Below are positions 7,856 to 16,926 of a stretch of DNA of 64,000 nucleotides, in pieces. Position 1 is the stretch's first letter, and each line of letters starts with the position of its first letter. The stretch is from the NCBI RefSeq assembly GCF_900543425.1, contig NZ_UQRQ01000016.1, positions 9,854 to 73,853 of the forward strand. The letters are read 5' to 3'. The notes beneath the pieces are model-generated. The model worked only from the letters and a program-made list of their open reading frames with translations, ran no database searches and was not told the DNA's origin. A program made the translations under genes and the position numbers. The stretch is from an uncultured Sanguibacteroides sp. Lineage in GTDB: Bacteria > Bacteroidota > Bacteroidia > Bacteroidales > Marinifilaceae.

Positions 7856-8791
7856 TTAATCCTCAACAATCTCGCCTACTTGCAAATCTCCAGCAAGCTC
7901 CTCAATCGTCAATTCATATTCGTTATCTCCTTTTTCAAACTGGACTTCATACACTTTTTTGCCATCCTTCTCCACTTCCATCTCAATTTTATCCAAATCA
8001 TCGACGGTCAGGCCGAAAGTATTTCCCTCGATTTTATCCTTGATGGCATCCCTTACTTTAACATCTTCAATATCATCGATTTTCTTGTATTCATACTCCT
8101 CTTCGATAATTTTCAGGTCTTTATCCAAGGTAAGCTCAATCGTTACGTTGCCCTTTAAAAGATCCAACTCGTATTCCATCGTACCGTCTTCTTCCTCAGC
8201 CTCGTAATCCACGATAACCGCATCCTTATAGTTTTTGGTTACCCACTCACTGATTTTTGCCGGAATTTCCAAAGGTCTCTCTTCTTCATCCGATACATCT
8301 TTAATCAAAGCTCCCTTATCATTATAATACAAGGCACGCTCTTCATCATTTTTAACCGCCTCTACTTCAATCTTGTAAACCACAACTCCTTCCCGTTCCA
8401 GTTTGGCAGCATCGTCTCTTTCCCAAATCGTCTCGTCTTTATAGAAATTACCCTGTGCATCTTTGGTTCTATTAAATTCATCCTGTACGACCTGAGGTAA
8501 TTTTTTAAAACCGATCTCCTCCTCTGCCAAACGAATAAAAGCTCCTTCGAACCAGACATTAACCGTATCCACGTCGGCAGCACGGCTTACCGGAACATAA
8601 AGTTGGGCCACATCGTACTTGCCGTCTTTACGCCATTCGATACGATCCGTACCGTATTTGTCTTTTAAGAGTTGTTCCGCCTTATCTTTGGAAAATCCGT
8701 TACCATTACCGTTACCATCGTCATCACTACAACTTGCAAACATTGCTGTCAATGCTACAAATAATCCCAAGATTACTGATTTTGTCTTCAT
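7856..8791 (-). CDS. PepSY-like (BLIP-fold) surface or periplasmic lipoprotein
   Basis: A 311-residue lipoprotein. The ATG at 8791 is preferred over an upstream start at 8872 because it directly gives a lipoprotein signal, MKTKSVILGLFVALTAMFASC, with the modified Cys at 21 followed by an Asp run (SDDDGNG). The mature part repeats a beta-lactamase-inhibitor-like PepSY unit several times, with alternating acidic strands such as YEVQFEKGDNEYELT. It is very rich in Glu, Asp and Lys. Family members occur in the periplasm or cell surface of Bacteroidota, and their binding partners are mostly unknown. It is divergently transcribed from the response regulator at 8984, and a second PepSY-like gene lies on the other side of the kinase, so control by that two-component system is likely (inference). 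Confidence 0.8.
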   Translation of the reverse strand: MKTKSVILGLFVALTAMFASCSDDDGNGNGNGFSKDKAEQLLKDKYGTDRIEWRKDGKYDVAQLYVPVSRAADVDTVNVWFEGAFIRLAEEEIGFKKLPQVVQDEFNRTKDAQGNFYKDETIWERDDAAKLEREGVVVYKIEVEAVKNDEERALYYNDKGALIKDVSDEEERPLEIPAKISEWVTKNYKDAVIVDYEAEEEDGTMEYELDLLKGNVTIELTLDKDLKIIEEEYEYKKIDDIEDVKVRDAIKDKIEGNTFGLTVDDLDKIEMEVEKDGKKVYEVQFEKGDNEYELTIEELAGDLQVGEIVED

Positions 8792-8948
8792 AATTTTTTT
8801 CGTTTTAATAATTACTTTCCCGTTTTTATTTTTACGTCCCCATAACGAGAACATCGCAAAATAAAACAGCAATTCTAAAGAAATTCTTAAGATGCATTGA
8901 AAAAATCGATTTGATCCAATTTTAATATATTCAAGAATAAATTTTATC

Positions 8949-8956
8949 TATTTTTG
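8949..8956 (+). promoter_or_regulatory. -7 element of the two-component operon
   Basis: TATTTTTG fits the TAnnTTTG consensus, 27 bases before the response regulator start. No good -33 TTTG is seen at the usual distance, which would fit an activator-dependent promoter. Confidence 0.4.
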
Positions 8957-8983
8957 TCATCAGGATAGATAAGACGATACAGC

Positions 8984-9664
8984 ATGAAGATATTGATTAT
9001 TGAAGACGAAATCGATTTAGCCGATTCGATTGAAAATTACCTGTCCAAGGAGGGACATCTTTGCGAGTCGGCAAATAACTACGAATCGGCCTTAGAAAAA
9101 ATCCACGTATACGAATACGACTGTATACTGGTAGACATTACTTTACCGGACGGGAACGGATTAAGTATCGTTAAAAAACTGAAGGAGTTACATTCGAATG
9201 TCGCCATCATCATTATATCGGCCAAAAATTCCATTCACGACAAGGTAAACGGGTTAGATATCGGAGCAGATGATTACCTTGCCAAACCCTTTCATCTTTC
9301 GGAACTTAACTCCCGTATCAAATCCGTTCTGAGAAGAGTGGCTTTTAACGGACAAAATGAATTCGTATACGGGGAAATCAAAATTCAACCCGACGCCCGC
9401 TTCGTATATGTCAATGGTAATCATGTCACCCTTACTCCCAAAGAGTACGATCTGTTACTCTACCTCATCATGAATAAAAACCGGGTATTGACAAAAGAGG
9501 CCATCGTGGAGCATCTCTGGGGAGATTATCTGGGTATCGGGGCAGACTCTTTGGATTGCGTATACACGCATGTCCGTAATTTACGGAAGAAAATAATGGA
9601 ACACAGCGACACGGACTATATTAAAACGATATATGCCGTAGGCTACAAATTTACCTTGTCCTGA
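8984..9664 (+). CDS. OmpR-family DNA-binding response regulator
   Basis: A 226-residue regulator. The receiver domain (1-115) has the acidic pair in IIEDEIDLAD, the phosphoacceptor Asp51 in ILVDITLPDG, the conserved Ser/Thr in IIISAK and Lys in LAKPFH. The C-terminal winged helix (about 125-226) has LTPKEYDLLLYL and a VYTHVRNLRKKI recognition helix. Its stop overlaps the kinase start (TGATG at 9662-9666), so the two are translationally coupled. Likely targets are the flanking PepSY-like genes; the signal is unknown. Confidence 0.92.
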   Translation: MKILIIEDEIDLADSIENYLSKEGHLCESANNYESALEKIHVYEYDCILVDITLPDGNGLSIVKKLKELHSNVAIIIISAKNSIHDKVNGLDIGADDYLAKPFHLSELNSRIKSVLRRVAFNGQNEFVYGEIKIQPDARFVYVNGNHVTLTPKEYDLLLYLIMNKNRVLTKEAIVEHLWGDYLGIGADSLDCVYTHVRNLRKKIMEHSDTDYIKTIYAVGYKFTLS

Positions 9665-10935
9665 TGAAGCTATCCAAAATATATAAAAGGACCAATCTCT
9701 ATACGCTGCTTGCAGTATTGATTATAGGGAGTATATCCCATTATCTCATTTTTACCTCTTCCGTACATCGCTCTTCGGACGAGATATTAACGGAGTACAA
9801 AAATAATATAGAGAAATACGTTGTCGAACACGACACGTTGATTCATTTCAGCAACCTGGAACTTCACCATAATCGATTTACATTCAAAGAGATCCCAACA
9901 AATATTATCATCTACCCTATTTTTAAAGACTCGTTATTATTCAACGAATACGAAGGGCAATTCAATGATTTTCGGGTCTTACAGTTCTCTCTCCAGAACA
10001 AGGGTAAGAATTACCTCATCACCCTCTGTCAACCCACACTGGATGCGGAGGATCTTTTTTTTGCCGTACTGACCTCCCTCGTCGTACTTTTCCTTATATT
10101 TCTACTCCTTTCCGTGTTCTCCACCCAATGGTTTATCAACATCATATGGAAACCGTTTTCCAAAACGCTGGAACAATTGCGAGAGTACGATATCACTTGC
10201 ACGACACATTTTCAATACAAGAAAAGCGATGTCGACGAATTTAACGAATTAAACCAAATCATAGACCGCATGGTCTCTAAAATCCACGAAGACTATACCT
10301 CCCTGAAGATATTGACAGAGAATACTTCTCATGAAATCCAAACTCCTTTAGCCATCATAAAGACCAAAATCGAACTGTTGCAACAGACGGAAATATACAA
10401 TGAAAAAAACCTTCACATCATACAGGCGATCGATAGTGCCGTTAACCGGGCCTCCCGGATCAACCGCCTGATGCTATTAATCGCCAAAATCAATAATGAT
10501 CAATACATTGCCAAAACCCACGTGGACATTAATCTTGTTATAGATCACCTGCTGGAATCCTGCGAAGATCTCATACAAAATAAAAATATCTCTATCCGGA
10601 AAAACTACTTGTCGCATTTTACCCCCTTTTTGCATGAGGTACTGGCGGAGAATTTGGTACAGAATCTGCTTACAAACGCTATTCGTTATAACACGCAAAA
10701 CGGGGAAATGGAGATATACACGGATTCCGACACTCTCCGAATAAGCAATACCCACAACAATACGCTTCCTGCCGGCAATCTGTTCGACCGGTTTATCAAA
10801 TCCGGAACACAAAAGGAAGCCACGGGATTGGGACTGTCCATCGTAAAAAGCATATGTGTGAAAAACCGCATGGAAGTGACGGCCCATTACGATGAGCGAT
10901 TATTCCATATCACTGTCCGTTTGATTCGCCTTTAA
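9664..10935 (+). CDS. Membrane sensor histidine kinase, partner of the OmpR regulator
   Basis: A 423-residue kinase. It has a first membrane helix at about 13-32, a roughly 100-residue periplasmic sensor, and a second helix at about 135-158. The dimerisation/phosphoacceptor motif TSHEIQTPLAI follows with His near 222. The ATPase domain shows an N box (NLLTNAIRYN) and a G box (TGLGLSIVK). The periplasmic part has no domain I recognise. Coupled to the regulator upstream. Its last 36 bases overlap, antisense, the 3' end of the second PepSY-like gene. Confidence 0.9.
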   Translation: MKLSKIYKRTNLYTLLAVLIIGSISHYLIFTSSVHRSSDEILTEYKNNIEKYVVEHDTLIHFSNLELHHNRFTFKEIPTNIIIYPIFKDSLLFNEYEGQFNDFRVLQFSLQNKGKNYLITLCQPTLDAEDLFFAVLTSLVVLFLIFLLLSVFSTQWFINIIWKPFSKTLEQLREYDITCTTHFQYKKSDVDEFNELNQIIDRMVSKIHEDYTSLKILTENTSHEIQTPLAIIKTKIELLQQTEIYNEKNLHIIQAIDSAVNRASRINRLMLLIAKINNDQYIAKTHVDINLVIDHLLESCEDLIQNKNISIRKNYLSHFTPFLHEVLAENLVQNLLTNAIRYNTQNGEMEIYTDSDTLRISNTHNNTLPAGNLFDRFIKSGTQKEATGLGLSIVKSICVKNRMEVTAHYDERLFHITVRLIRL

Positions 10936-11364
10936 GGATCTCTCGTAAGAGCCGTCTTTATTGAAATACATAATTATCCGGTTGGTCAGTTCCAGCCGAT
11001 AACCGTCACGGTTACGGGTAATACTCAATATTCCCCGTCGGGGATATACCTTAGCAGCATAGCGGGGAATAGCGACCGGAATTAATTTTATAATCTTCTC
11101 CGGCAAAGGATTCAGTTCCCCGTCTACTTTCCTCCACTCCCCGTTCATGGCAAAACGCACCTCCACGGCATTTTTCAGATAGACCTTGTAGACCGTATCT
11201 TTTGCTATGTAATCACACCTGATGACGGGAATATCTTTAAAATATTTCTTCAAAAACACGATAGCCGAATCCGGAAAATTTTCCGGAAATTTCACCTCTC
11301 CTTTACTCTCCGGTAAAGAACAAAAAGTAAACAAAAGCAATATACAGTAATACTTTATCTTCAA
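10900..11364 (-). CDS. Small secreted PepSY-like protein
   Basis: A protein of about 154 residues with an N-terminal signal peptide (KIKYYCILLLFTFCSLPESKG) and a mature domain resembling the PepSY-like BLIP fold: FPDSAIVFLKKYFKD, then VYKVYLKNAVEVRFAMNGEW and LPEKIIKLIP. There is no ATG in a sensible place. TTG codons at 11364 and 11385 are the candidate starts, and I prefer 11364 because it opens directly on the basic n-region of the signal peptide. The 3' end overlaps the kinase gene antisense by 36 bases. Together with the lipoprotein at 7856 it brackets the two-component system. Confidence 0.65.
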   Translation of the reverse strand: MKIKYYCILLLFTFCSLPESKGEVKFPENFPDSAIVFLKKYFKDIPVIRCDYIAKDTVYKVYLKNAVEVRFAMNGEWRKVDGELNPLPEKIIKLIPVAIPRYAAKVYPRRGILSITRNRDGYRLELTNRIIMYFNKDGSYERSLKANQTDSDME

Positions 11365-11484
11365 TCGATCTGTATTTAGGCACAAAAATAAAAAAACTTT
11401 TTCGCCGTAGCAATTCTGTTTTCGGAATCTTCAATTTCTTCAAACTTTATCTTTCGACTTCCTCTGAAATCTCCAAAATATTCC

Positions 11485-11492
11485 TACTTTTG
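11485..11492 (+). promoter_or_regulatory. -7 element of the bcp gene
   Basis: TACTTTTG fits the Bacteroidota -7 consensus and lies 28 bases before the ATG of the peroxiredoxin gene. The -33 region is not convincing. Confidence 0.4.
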
Positions 11493-11520
11493 TAGAAATA
11501 TCCATAGTATTCGAAAAACA

Positions 11521-11991
11521 ATGACACAATTAAAAGAAGGAGAAAAAGCCCCCTATTTCAAAGGGCTGAATCAGGACGGCAAGGAGATAACCCTTGATGA
11601 TTTCAAAGGAAAAAGACTCATACTTTATTTTTATCCGAAGGACAACACATCCGGTTGTACGGCAGAGGCATGTAGCCTGAACGAAGGATACTCTTCGCTT
11701 ACTTCTCAGGGTTTCGAAGTAGTCGGCGTAAGCCCGGACCCCGTATCCTCCCACCAGAAATTTATCGCAAAATACAATTTATCGTTTAACCTCATCGCCG
11801 ATACGGACAAAACAATCATGGAAGCCTATGGCGTGTGGGGCGAGAAAAAAATGTACGGAAGGAGTTACATGGGAGTTATCCGTACCACCTTTGTTATCGA
11901 CCCGAACGGAATTATGGAGAAAATAATTACCAAGGTAAACACGAAGGACCATGCCAACCAGATATTGAAAGAGTTGGATATAAAAAATTAA
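11521..11991 (+). CDS. bcp: Thioredoxin-dependent thiol peroxidase (PrxQ/BCP)
   Basis: A 156-residue peroxiredoxin of the PrxQ type. It reduces hydrogen peroxide and alkyl hydroperoxides in the cytoplasm using thioredoxin. Peroxidatic Cys46 and resolving Cys51 are seen in TSGCTAEACSLNE, the CxxxxC spacing of the atypical two-Cys PrxQ class; the conserved FYPKDNT precedes them. Full length for the family, no signal peptide. It lies 40 bases before recA in the same orientation and could share a transcript with it. Confidence 0.93.
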   Translation: MTQLKEGEKAPYFKGLNQDGKEITLDDFKGKRLILYFYPKDNTSGCTAEACSLNEGYSSLTSQGFEVVGVSPDPVSSHQKFIAKYNLSFNLIADTDKTIMEAYGVWGEKKMYGRSYMGVIRTTFVIDPNGIMEKIITKVNTKDHANQILKELDIKN

Positions 11992-12031
11992 CAAAATACA
12001 GTATCGAAAATTCAAATTTTAAATTAATCAT

Positions 12032-13051
12032 ATGGCAACAAATGAAACCAACCAAGACAAGTTAAAAGCGCTTCAACTTACCCTCGACAAGATCGAGAAA
12101 AATTTCGGTAAGGGAAGTGTCATGAAACTTGGCGAAAATGTCGTGGAAAATATCCCGGCTATTCCGACCGGCTCTATTGCCTTAGACAAAGCTTTAGGTG
12201 TCGGGGGATATCCCAGAGGAAGGGTTATTGAAATCTTCGGACCGGAATCTTCCGGTAAGACCACTTTGGCCATCCACGCTATTGCTGAAGCACAGAAATT
12301 AGGAGGTATTGCGGCTATCATTGACGCCGAGCACGCCTTCGACCGCACCTATGCCGAAAAATTGGGTGTAGATGTAAATAATTTATTTATATCTCAACCG
12401 GATAACGGAGAACAGGCCCTGGAAATCGCCGAGCAATTGATCCGCTCTGCAGCTATCGATATCATTGTTATCGACTCCGTCGCCGCCCTTACTCCCAAAG
12501 CCGAAATCGAGGGAGAGATGGGTGATAGCGTGATGGGATTACAGGCCCGGCTTATGTCACAAGCTTTGCGAAAGCTAACCGGAACAATCAGCAAGACCAA
12601 TACCTGCTGCATATTTATCAACCAATTACGGGACAAAATAGGTATCATGTTCGGTAATCCGGAGACAACAACGGGTGGTAACGCTCTAAAATTTTATGCT
12701 TCCGTACGTCTGGATATCCGTCGTATCGGACAAATTAAAGACGGAGAAGAGGTATTCGGAAATCATACCCGCGTGAAAGTAGTAAAGAACAAAGTCGCCC
12801 CACCGTTTAAAAAAGCTGAATTCGACATCATGTACGGAGAAGGTATCTCTCAATCGGGCGAGATCGTGGATTTAGGTGTGGAATACAACGTAATTAAAAA
12901 AAGCGGTAGCTGGTTCTCTTACGGAGAAAGTAAACTCGGTCAAGGACGAGAAACCGTAAAACAATTGGTAATGGATAATCCCGAATTAGCTGAAGAGCTA
13001 AAACAAAAGATTGTCTTAGCCATGGATGAAATTGAAAATAAACAGGCATAA
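12032..13051 (+). CDS. recA: Recombinase RecA
   Basis: A 339-residue RecA, the strand-exchange ATPase of homologous recombination and co-protease for the SOS response. Walker A GPESSGKTT at 70-78, Walker B VIDSVAAL, and the DNA-binding loop regions with MGDSVMGLQARLMSQALRK and INQLRDKIGIMFGNPETTTG are all intact. The C-terminus is short, ending EIENKQA, without the very acidic tail of enteric RecA. No LexA-type box was recognised upstream. It is followed by a hairpin terminator at 13060-13092. Confidence 0.98.
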   Translation: MATNETNQDKLKALQLTLDKIEKNFGKGSVMKLGENVVENIPAIPTGSIALDKALGVGGYPRGRVIEIFGPESSGKTTLAIHAIAEAQKLGGIAAIIDAEHAFDRTYAEKLGVDVNNLFISQPDNGEQALEIAEQLIRSAAIDIIVIDSVAALTPKAEIEGEMGDSVMGLQARLMSQALRKLTGTISKTNTCCIFINQLRDKIGIMFGNPETTTGGNALKFYASVRLDIRRIGQIKDGEEVFGNHTRVKVVKNKVAPPFKKAEFDIMYGEGISQSGEIVDLGVEYNVIKKSGSWFSYGESKLGQGRETVKQLVMDNPELAEELKQKIVLAMDEIENKQA

Positions 13052-13059
13052 AAGCCGAT

Positions 13060-13092
13060 GAAAGGGATTGTGTGCGCATCCCTTTCTTTCAT
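13060..13092 (+). terminator. Terminator of recA
   Basis: Arms gaaagggat (13060-13068) and atccctttc (13078-13086) form a 9-bp stem with a 9-base loop, followed by tttcattt. Confidence 0.65.
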
Positions 13093-13115
13093 TTAATAAC
13101 ATAACAGCTAAAAGA

Positions 13116-15191
13116 ATGAAAAGGTATTTTTATTCTACGTTAATTTTGTTGTCTGTTATCGCATGTGACAGCAAAAAAGAAATCGTAAAAACCAGTTATA
13201 AAACTCCGGATATGAAGCTTACATCCGACGTTATGACCCCGGAAATATTATGGTCCTTCGGAAGACTCGGAAGTTTCCAAGTCTCTCCGGATCAAAAATC
13301 CGTCGTTTATGACGTGACCTATTTCAACAAGGAAGAAGATCGTTCCTATTCCGATTTGTATCTGCTGAATCTGGCAGATGGAAAAAGTACGCAATTAACC
13401 GATACCGATTACAAGGAATTCGGTGAGACATGGACCCCGGACGGGAAGATTGCTTTTATGTCAAGTAAATCAGGTTCCGTTCAATTATGGGAAATGGATG
13501 CGGACGGCAGTAATTTGAAACAAATTACCGATGTAGAAGGCGGCATCGGAGGTTATATCTATTCCCCGGATAAATCGAAATTGCTCTTTTTAAAAGAGGT
13601 GAAATTAGAACAGGACGTACACGATCTGCATCCGGACCTACCCAAAGCCAATGCCCGATTGATCAACAACCAGATGTACCGTCATTGGAATCAATGGGTA
13701 GAGACTTATACCCACCCGTTCGTGGCAGAGTATACCCCGGGAAAGACGATCACCACCGGAAAAGACATCATGGAAGGAGAAAAATGGGAATCTCCCGTTC
13801 GTCCCTGGGGAGGTACAGAACAAATCACGTGGACCAAAGACAACAAAGGCATCATTTACACGGCTCGTAAAAAAGAGGGTGTTGCTTACGCCTCATCCAC
13901 GAATACGGATTTATACCTTTATGATTTGAGTAGCGGTAAAACACGCAACTTAACCGAAGGCATGATGGGATACGATAATAATCCGGTGATTTCCCCGGAC
14001 GGCACGTTAATGGCCTGGGAGAGCATGGAACGTGACGGCTACGAAGCCGATAAGATTCGCCTTTTCGTCATGAACCTGCAAACGGGAGAGAAAAAAGAGT
14101 ATACGCAAAACTTCGATCAGAACGTGGGAGGACTGAATTGGGCCGATAACAATACCATCTATTTTATCTCCGACTACCACGCTACCGACGAAATCTATAA
14201 ACTGACCCTTAACGATGGAGTTATCACTAAATTAACCGAAGGTGTACATAACTATACCTCCGTAACTCCGGTAGGTAACTTTTTATTAGCCGGTAAGGTT
14301 TCCATGAGTAAACCGGCAGAAATATATAAGGTAGATCCGGTAAGCGGTAAAGACGAAGAACTTACCTTTATCAATAAAAAAATACTGGATCAATTGACCA
14401 TGGGTAAGGTAGAAGCCCGTTGGATCAAAACGACGGATAACAAGCAGATGTTAACCTGGATTATCTATCCTCCTCATTTCGATCCGAATAAAAAATATCC
14501 GACCATCCTCTATTGCGAAGGAGGACCACAAAGTACGGTCAGCCAATTCTGGAGCTACCGCTGGAATTTCCAGATGATGGCCGCCAACGGTTATATCATC
14601 GTGGCACCGAACCGCCGGGGACTGCCCGGCTTCGGACAGGAGTGGCTGGAACAAATCAGCGGAGACTACACGGGGCAAAACATGAAAGATTATCTGTCTG
14701 CCATCGACGAGATGAAGAAAGAACCCTATATCGATGAAAATCGTCTGGGATGTGTCGGAGCCTCTTATGGCGGTTTCTCGGTATATTACCTGGCAGGACA
14801 CCATAACAAACGTTTTAAAGCGTTTATTGCCCATTGCGGTATTTTCAATATGGAGATGCAGTACTATAACACCGAAGAGATGTGGTTTGCCAATTGGGAC
14901 ATGGGTGGAGCACCTTGGGAAAAAAACAACAAGATAGCTCAACGTACATTCGACAATTCACCGCATAAGTTTGTCGGAGAATGGGATACTCCTATTCTGG
15001 TAATCCACGGTCAACAGGATTTCCGTATAGATGCCTCACAGGGTATGGGAGCATTCAACGCCGCACGCATGCGGGGTATTCCGGCCCAATACCTCTACTT
15101 CCCGGAAGAGTGTCACTGGGTTTTAGGTTGTCAGAACGGCATTCTATGGCAACGCACGTTTGCCGCCTGGTTAGACAAATGGTTGAAATAA
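13116..15191 (+). CDS. S9 family prolyl oligopeptidase-type lipoprotein
   Basis: A 691-residue exported serine peptidase. The ATG at 13116 gives a lipoprotein signal with Cys19 in LLSVIACDSKKE, so the enzyme is probably anchored in the outer membrane or facing the periplasm. Residues from about 45 to 420 form the beta-propeller, with WD40-like repeats such as FQVSPDQKSVVYDVTY and NPVISPDGTLMAWE. The C-terminal alpha/beta hydrolase carries the nucleophile in GASYGGF (about 550), Asp in HGQQDFRID (about 632) and His in EECHWV (about 666). Family members (DPP IV, prolyl tripeptidyl peptidase) remove short peptides, often after proline, and feed asaccharolytic growth. Exact specificity cannot be read here. 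Flanked by terminators on both sides, so monocistronic. Confidence 0.92.
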   Translation: MKRYFYSTLILLSVIACDSKKEIVKTSYKTPDMKLTSDVMTPEILWSFGRLGSFQVSPDQKSVVYDVTYFNKEEDRSYSDLYLLNLADGKSTQLTDTDYKEFGETWTPDGKIAFMSSKSGSVQLWEMDADGSNLKQITDVEGGIGGYIYSPDKSKLLFLKEVKLEQDVHDLHPDLPKANARLINNQMYRHWNQWVETYTHPFVAEYTPGKTITTGKDIMEGEKWESPVRPWGGTEQITWTKDNKGIIYTARKKEGVAYASSTNTDLYLYDLSSGKTRNLTEGMMGYDNNPVISPDGTLMAWESMERDGYEADKIRLFVMNLQTGEKKEYTQNFDQNVGGLNWADNNTIYFISDYHATDEIYKLTLNDGVITKLTEGVHNYTSVTPVGNFLLAGKVSMSKPAEIYKVDPVSGKDEELTFINKKILDQLTMGKVEARWIKTTDNKQMLTWIIYPPHFDPNKKYPTILYCEGGPQSTVSQFWSYRWNFQMMAANGYIIVAPNRRGLPGFGQEWLEQISGDYTGQNMKDYLSAIDEMKKEPYIDENRLGCVGASYGGFSVYYLAGHHNKRFKAFIAHCGIFNMEMQYYNTEEMWFANWDMGGAPWEKNNKIAQRTFDNSPHKFVGEWDTPILVIHGQQDFRIDASQGMGAFNAARMRGIPAQYLYFPEECHWVLGCQNGILWQRTFAAWLDKWLK

Positions 15192-15195
15192 CAAA

Positions 15196-15230
15196 TTAAA
15201 AAGTCGTCCGGCCGGACGACTTTTTTTAAT
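15196..15230 (+). terminator. Terminator of the S9 peptidase gene
   Basis: A perfect palindrome with arms aaaaagtcgtccgg and ccggacgacttttt centred at 15211/15212, ending in a run of seven T. It starts within 10 bases of the stop codon. Confidence 0.85.
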
Positions 15231-15306
15231 TACATTTTTCACTTAAAAGTCATAACTTTTTCGTTCTACACCGTATATAAAACAAAATATTAATACGAAA
15301 ACAGTT

Positions 15307-15855
15307 ATGACAACATCTACAATTTCAACTTCAACACGTTCCGGCGGATTCCGATGGTTATACATCATTTTAGGAATCGTATTATTTGTCTTCGGAATCG
15401 GTATTTTACGTCATCCGGTAATTTCTTACCTGGGGCTTGCCCTCTATTTCAGTATCATTATCATGATTATCGGTATCGGAGAAATTCTGAATGCTTTCTC
15501 CGGTAAACACGCCAGACATTGGGGATGGGGTTTCACGCTCGGTATCATCGATTTAATCATCGGTTTCATATTACTTACCAACCCCGGTATAACGGAAGAC
15601 ATTTTACCTTACATCGTGGGATTCATTCTATTGTTTAAAAGCATTGACTTTATCAGCGATTCGCTTCAAATGTCTTCGCTGAAAATCGGAGGATGGGGTT
15701 GGATATTAACCGGAGGAATACTCACGCTGATTTTCTCCTTCATGATTATTTTCTACCCGGTTTGGGGAGCATTGAATATCATTATCTGGACGGGACTTTG
15801 TTTTATTTTCGCGGGGATTTCATCGTTCATCTATGCTTTTATAGATAAACGATAA
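15307..15855 (+). CDS. HdeD/DUF308 family membrane protein
   Basis: A 182-residue protein with about six membrane helices arranged as three pairs and short loops, matching the HdeD/DUF308 family. The glycine-rich segments GWGFTLGIIDLIIGFILL and GGWGWILTGGILTLIF are typical. E. coli HdeD supports survival at high cell density and low pH; the mechanism is unresolved, so a stress role here is by analogy. It stands alone between two terminators, with a short AT-rich upstream region. Confidence 0.8.
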   Translation: MTTSTISTSTRSGGFRWLYIILGIVLFVFGIGILRHPVISYLGLALYFSIIIMIIGIGEILNAFSGKHARHWGWGFTLGIIDLIIGFILLTNPGITEDILPYIVGFILLFKSIDFISDSLQMSSLKIGGWGWILTGGILTLIFSFMIIFYPVWGALNIIIWTGLCFIFAGISSFIYAFIDKR

Positions 15856-15884
15856 GGTTCATCTTCGACCGTATTTTAATTATC

Positions 15885-15923
15885 AAAGATCGAACAGGCA
15901 TAGCTGCTTCTTCGATCTTTTTC
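15885..15923. terminator. Bidirectional terminator between the HdeD-like gene and ispE
   Basis: Arms aaagatcgaa (15885-15894) and ttcgatcttt (15911-15920) pair perfectly, with A/T tracts outside, between two convergent genes. Confidence 0.7.
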
Positions 15924-15928
15924 ATTGT

Positions 15929-16756
15929 CTATTTACCGACCTGCTCGCTTTGCCAGGTAAAACAGTCCGGAAAATACTCCTTTATCTCTATTTTTCGATT
16001 AAATAAAGCATATACGGCGGAACCGCTTCCCGTCATCGAGGCATACAAAGCACCGGCCTCTTCCAACCTTTCTTTGATCCTGTTTACCTCGGGCAGTTTC
16101 TTACCTACCGTGTTCTCAAAGTCATTACGTATCCGTTCTTTCCAACCCGTTACCGGACAAAGAGGTAACTCCCGCAAATCGAAGGTAGCGGCACGCGGCG
16201 AGATTCCAGCATAAGCTTCCGGTGTAGACACTCCGCCATCCGGCTTTACCACCACGATGGAATAACCGCTTAAATCCAGCCCTATCGGACTCATTATTTC
16301 TCCTTTCCCCCGAGCATAGACAGGCCTGTTTCGAATAAAAAAAGCACAATCGCTCCCCAGACGACTGGCATAATCTTCCAGACAAGAGTCAGACAGCCCC
16401 AAAACAAAAAGTTCGTTTATTCCTTTCAACATATAAGCAGCATCGGCAGATCCTCCCCCCAAACCGGCACCGAAAGGAATCATTTTGTGCAAATGCACCC
16501 ATACCGAAGGCAGATCGAACTCTTTTGCCAACAAGCGATAGGCTTTTATGACCAGATTCTTCTCCGGTTCGCAATCGATCGGAATACCCGAGGTATGAAA
16601 AACACACTCTCCCGCTCCGATCTCTCCTTTATGTAATTCCAATATATCACATAAACCTATCGGATAAAAGATCGTCTCCAGATTATGAAAACCATCCGGT
16701 CGCTTTTCCGTGATAAAAAGCCCTATATTTATTTTTGCATTTGGAAACAGTACCAT
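15929..16756 (-). CDS. ispE: 4-diphosphocytidyl-2-C-methyl-D-erythritol kinase
   Basis: A 275-residue GHMP kinase of the MEP isoprenoid pathway, phosphorylating the 2-hydroxyl of CDP-ME with ATP. Diagnostic parts are the N-terminal PNAKINIGLFITEKRPDG with FHNLETIF, the ATP loop PFGAGLGGGSADAAYML near 92-108, and the C-terminal ASMTGSGSAVYALF loop. Full family length. No other MEP gene is nearby. It appears monocistronic, ending at the shared terminator at 15885-15923. Confidence 0.95.
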   Translation of the reverse strand: MVLFPNAKINIGLFITEKRPDGFHNLETIFYPIGLCDILELHKGEIGAGECVFHTSGIPIDCEPEKNLVIKAYRLLAKEFDLPSVWVHLHKMIPFGAGLGGGSADAAYMLKGINELFVLGLSDSCLEDYASRLGSDCAFFIRNRPVYARGKGEIMSPIGLDLSGYSIVVVKPDGGVSTPEAYAGISPRAATFDLRELPLCPVTGWKERIRNDFENTVGKKLPEVNRIKERLEEAGALYASMTGSGSAVYALFNRKIEIKEYFPDCFTWQSEQVGK

Positions 16757-16926
16757 AATCGACTATTTATTGGCTCAAAATTAATCAATTTACGGGGAAT
16801 CCCTTTATATTTCTCCGATATCCGTAAAATAAATTACCGGTAAACAGAAAAACACGATCAGAATTTTCATCCGATAAGATAAACGATCTCGTATAAAACA
16901 AGTACATTTACAAAAACAACTAAGAC

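Noticed and set aside
14451..14942. 163-codon minus-strand frame inside the S9 peptidase gene
   Set aside because: Overlaps the catalytic domain of an intact peptidase and shows no family features.
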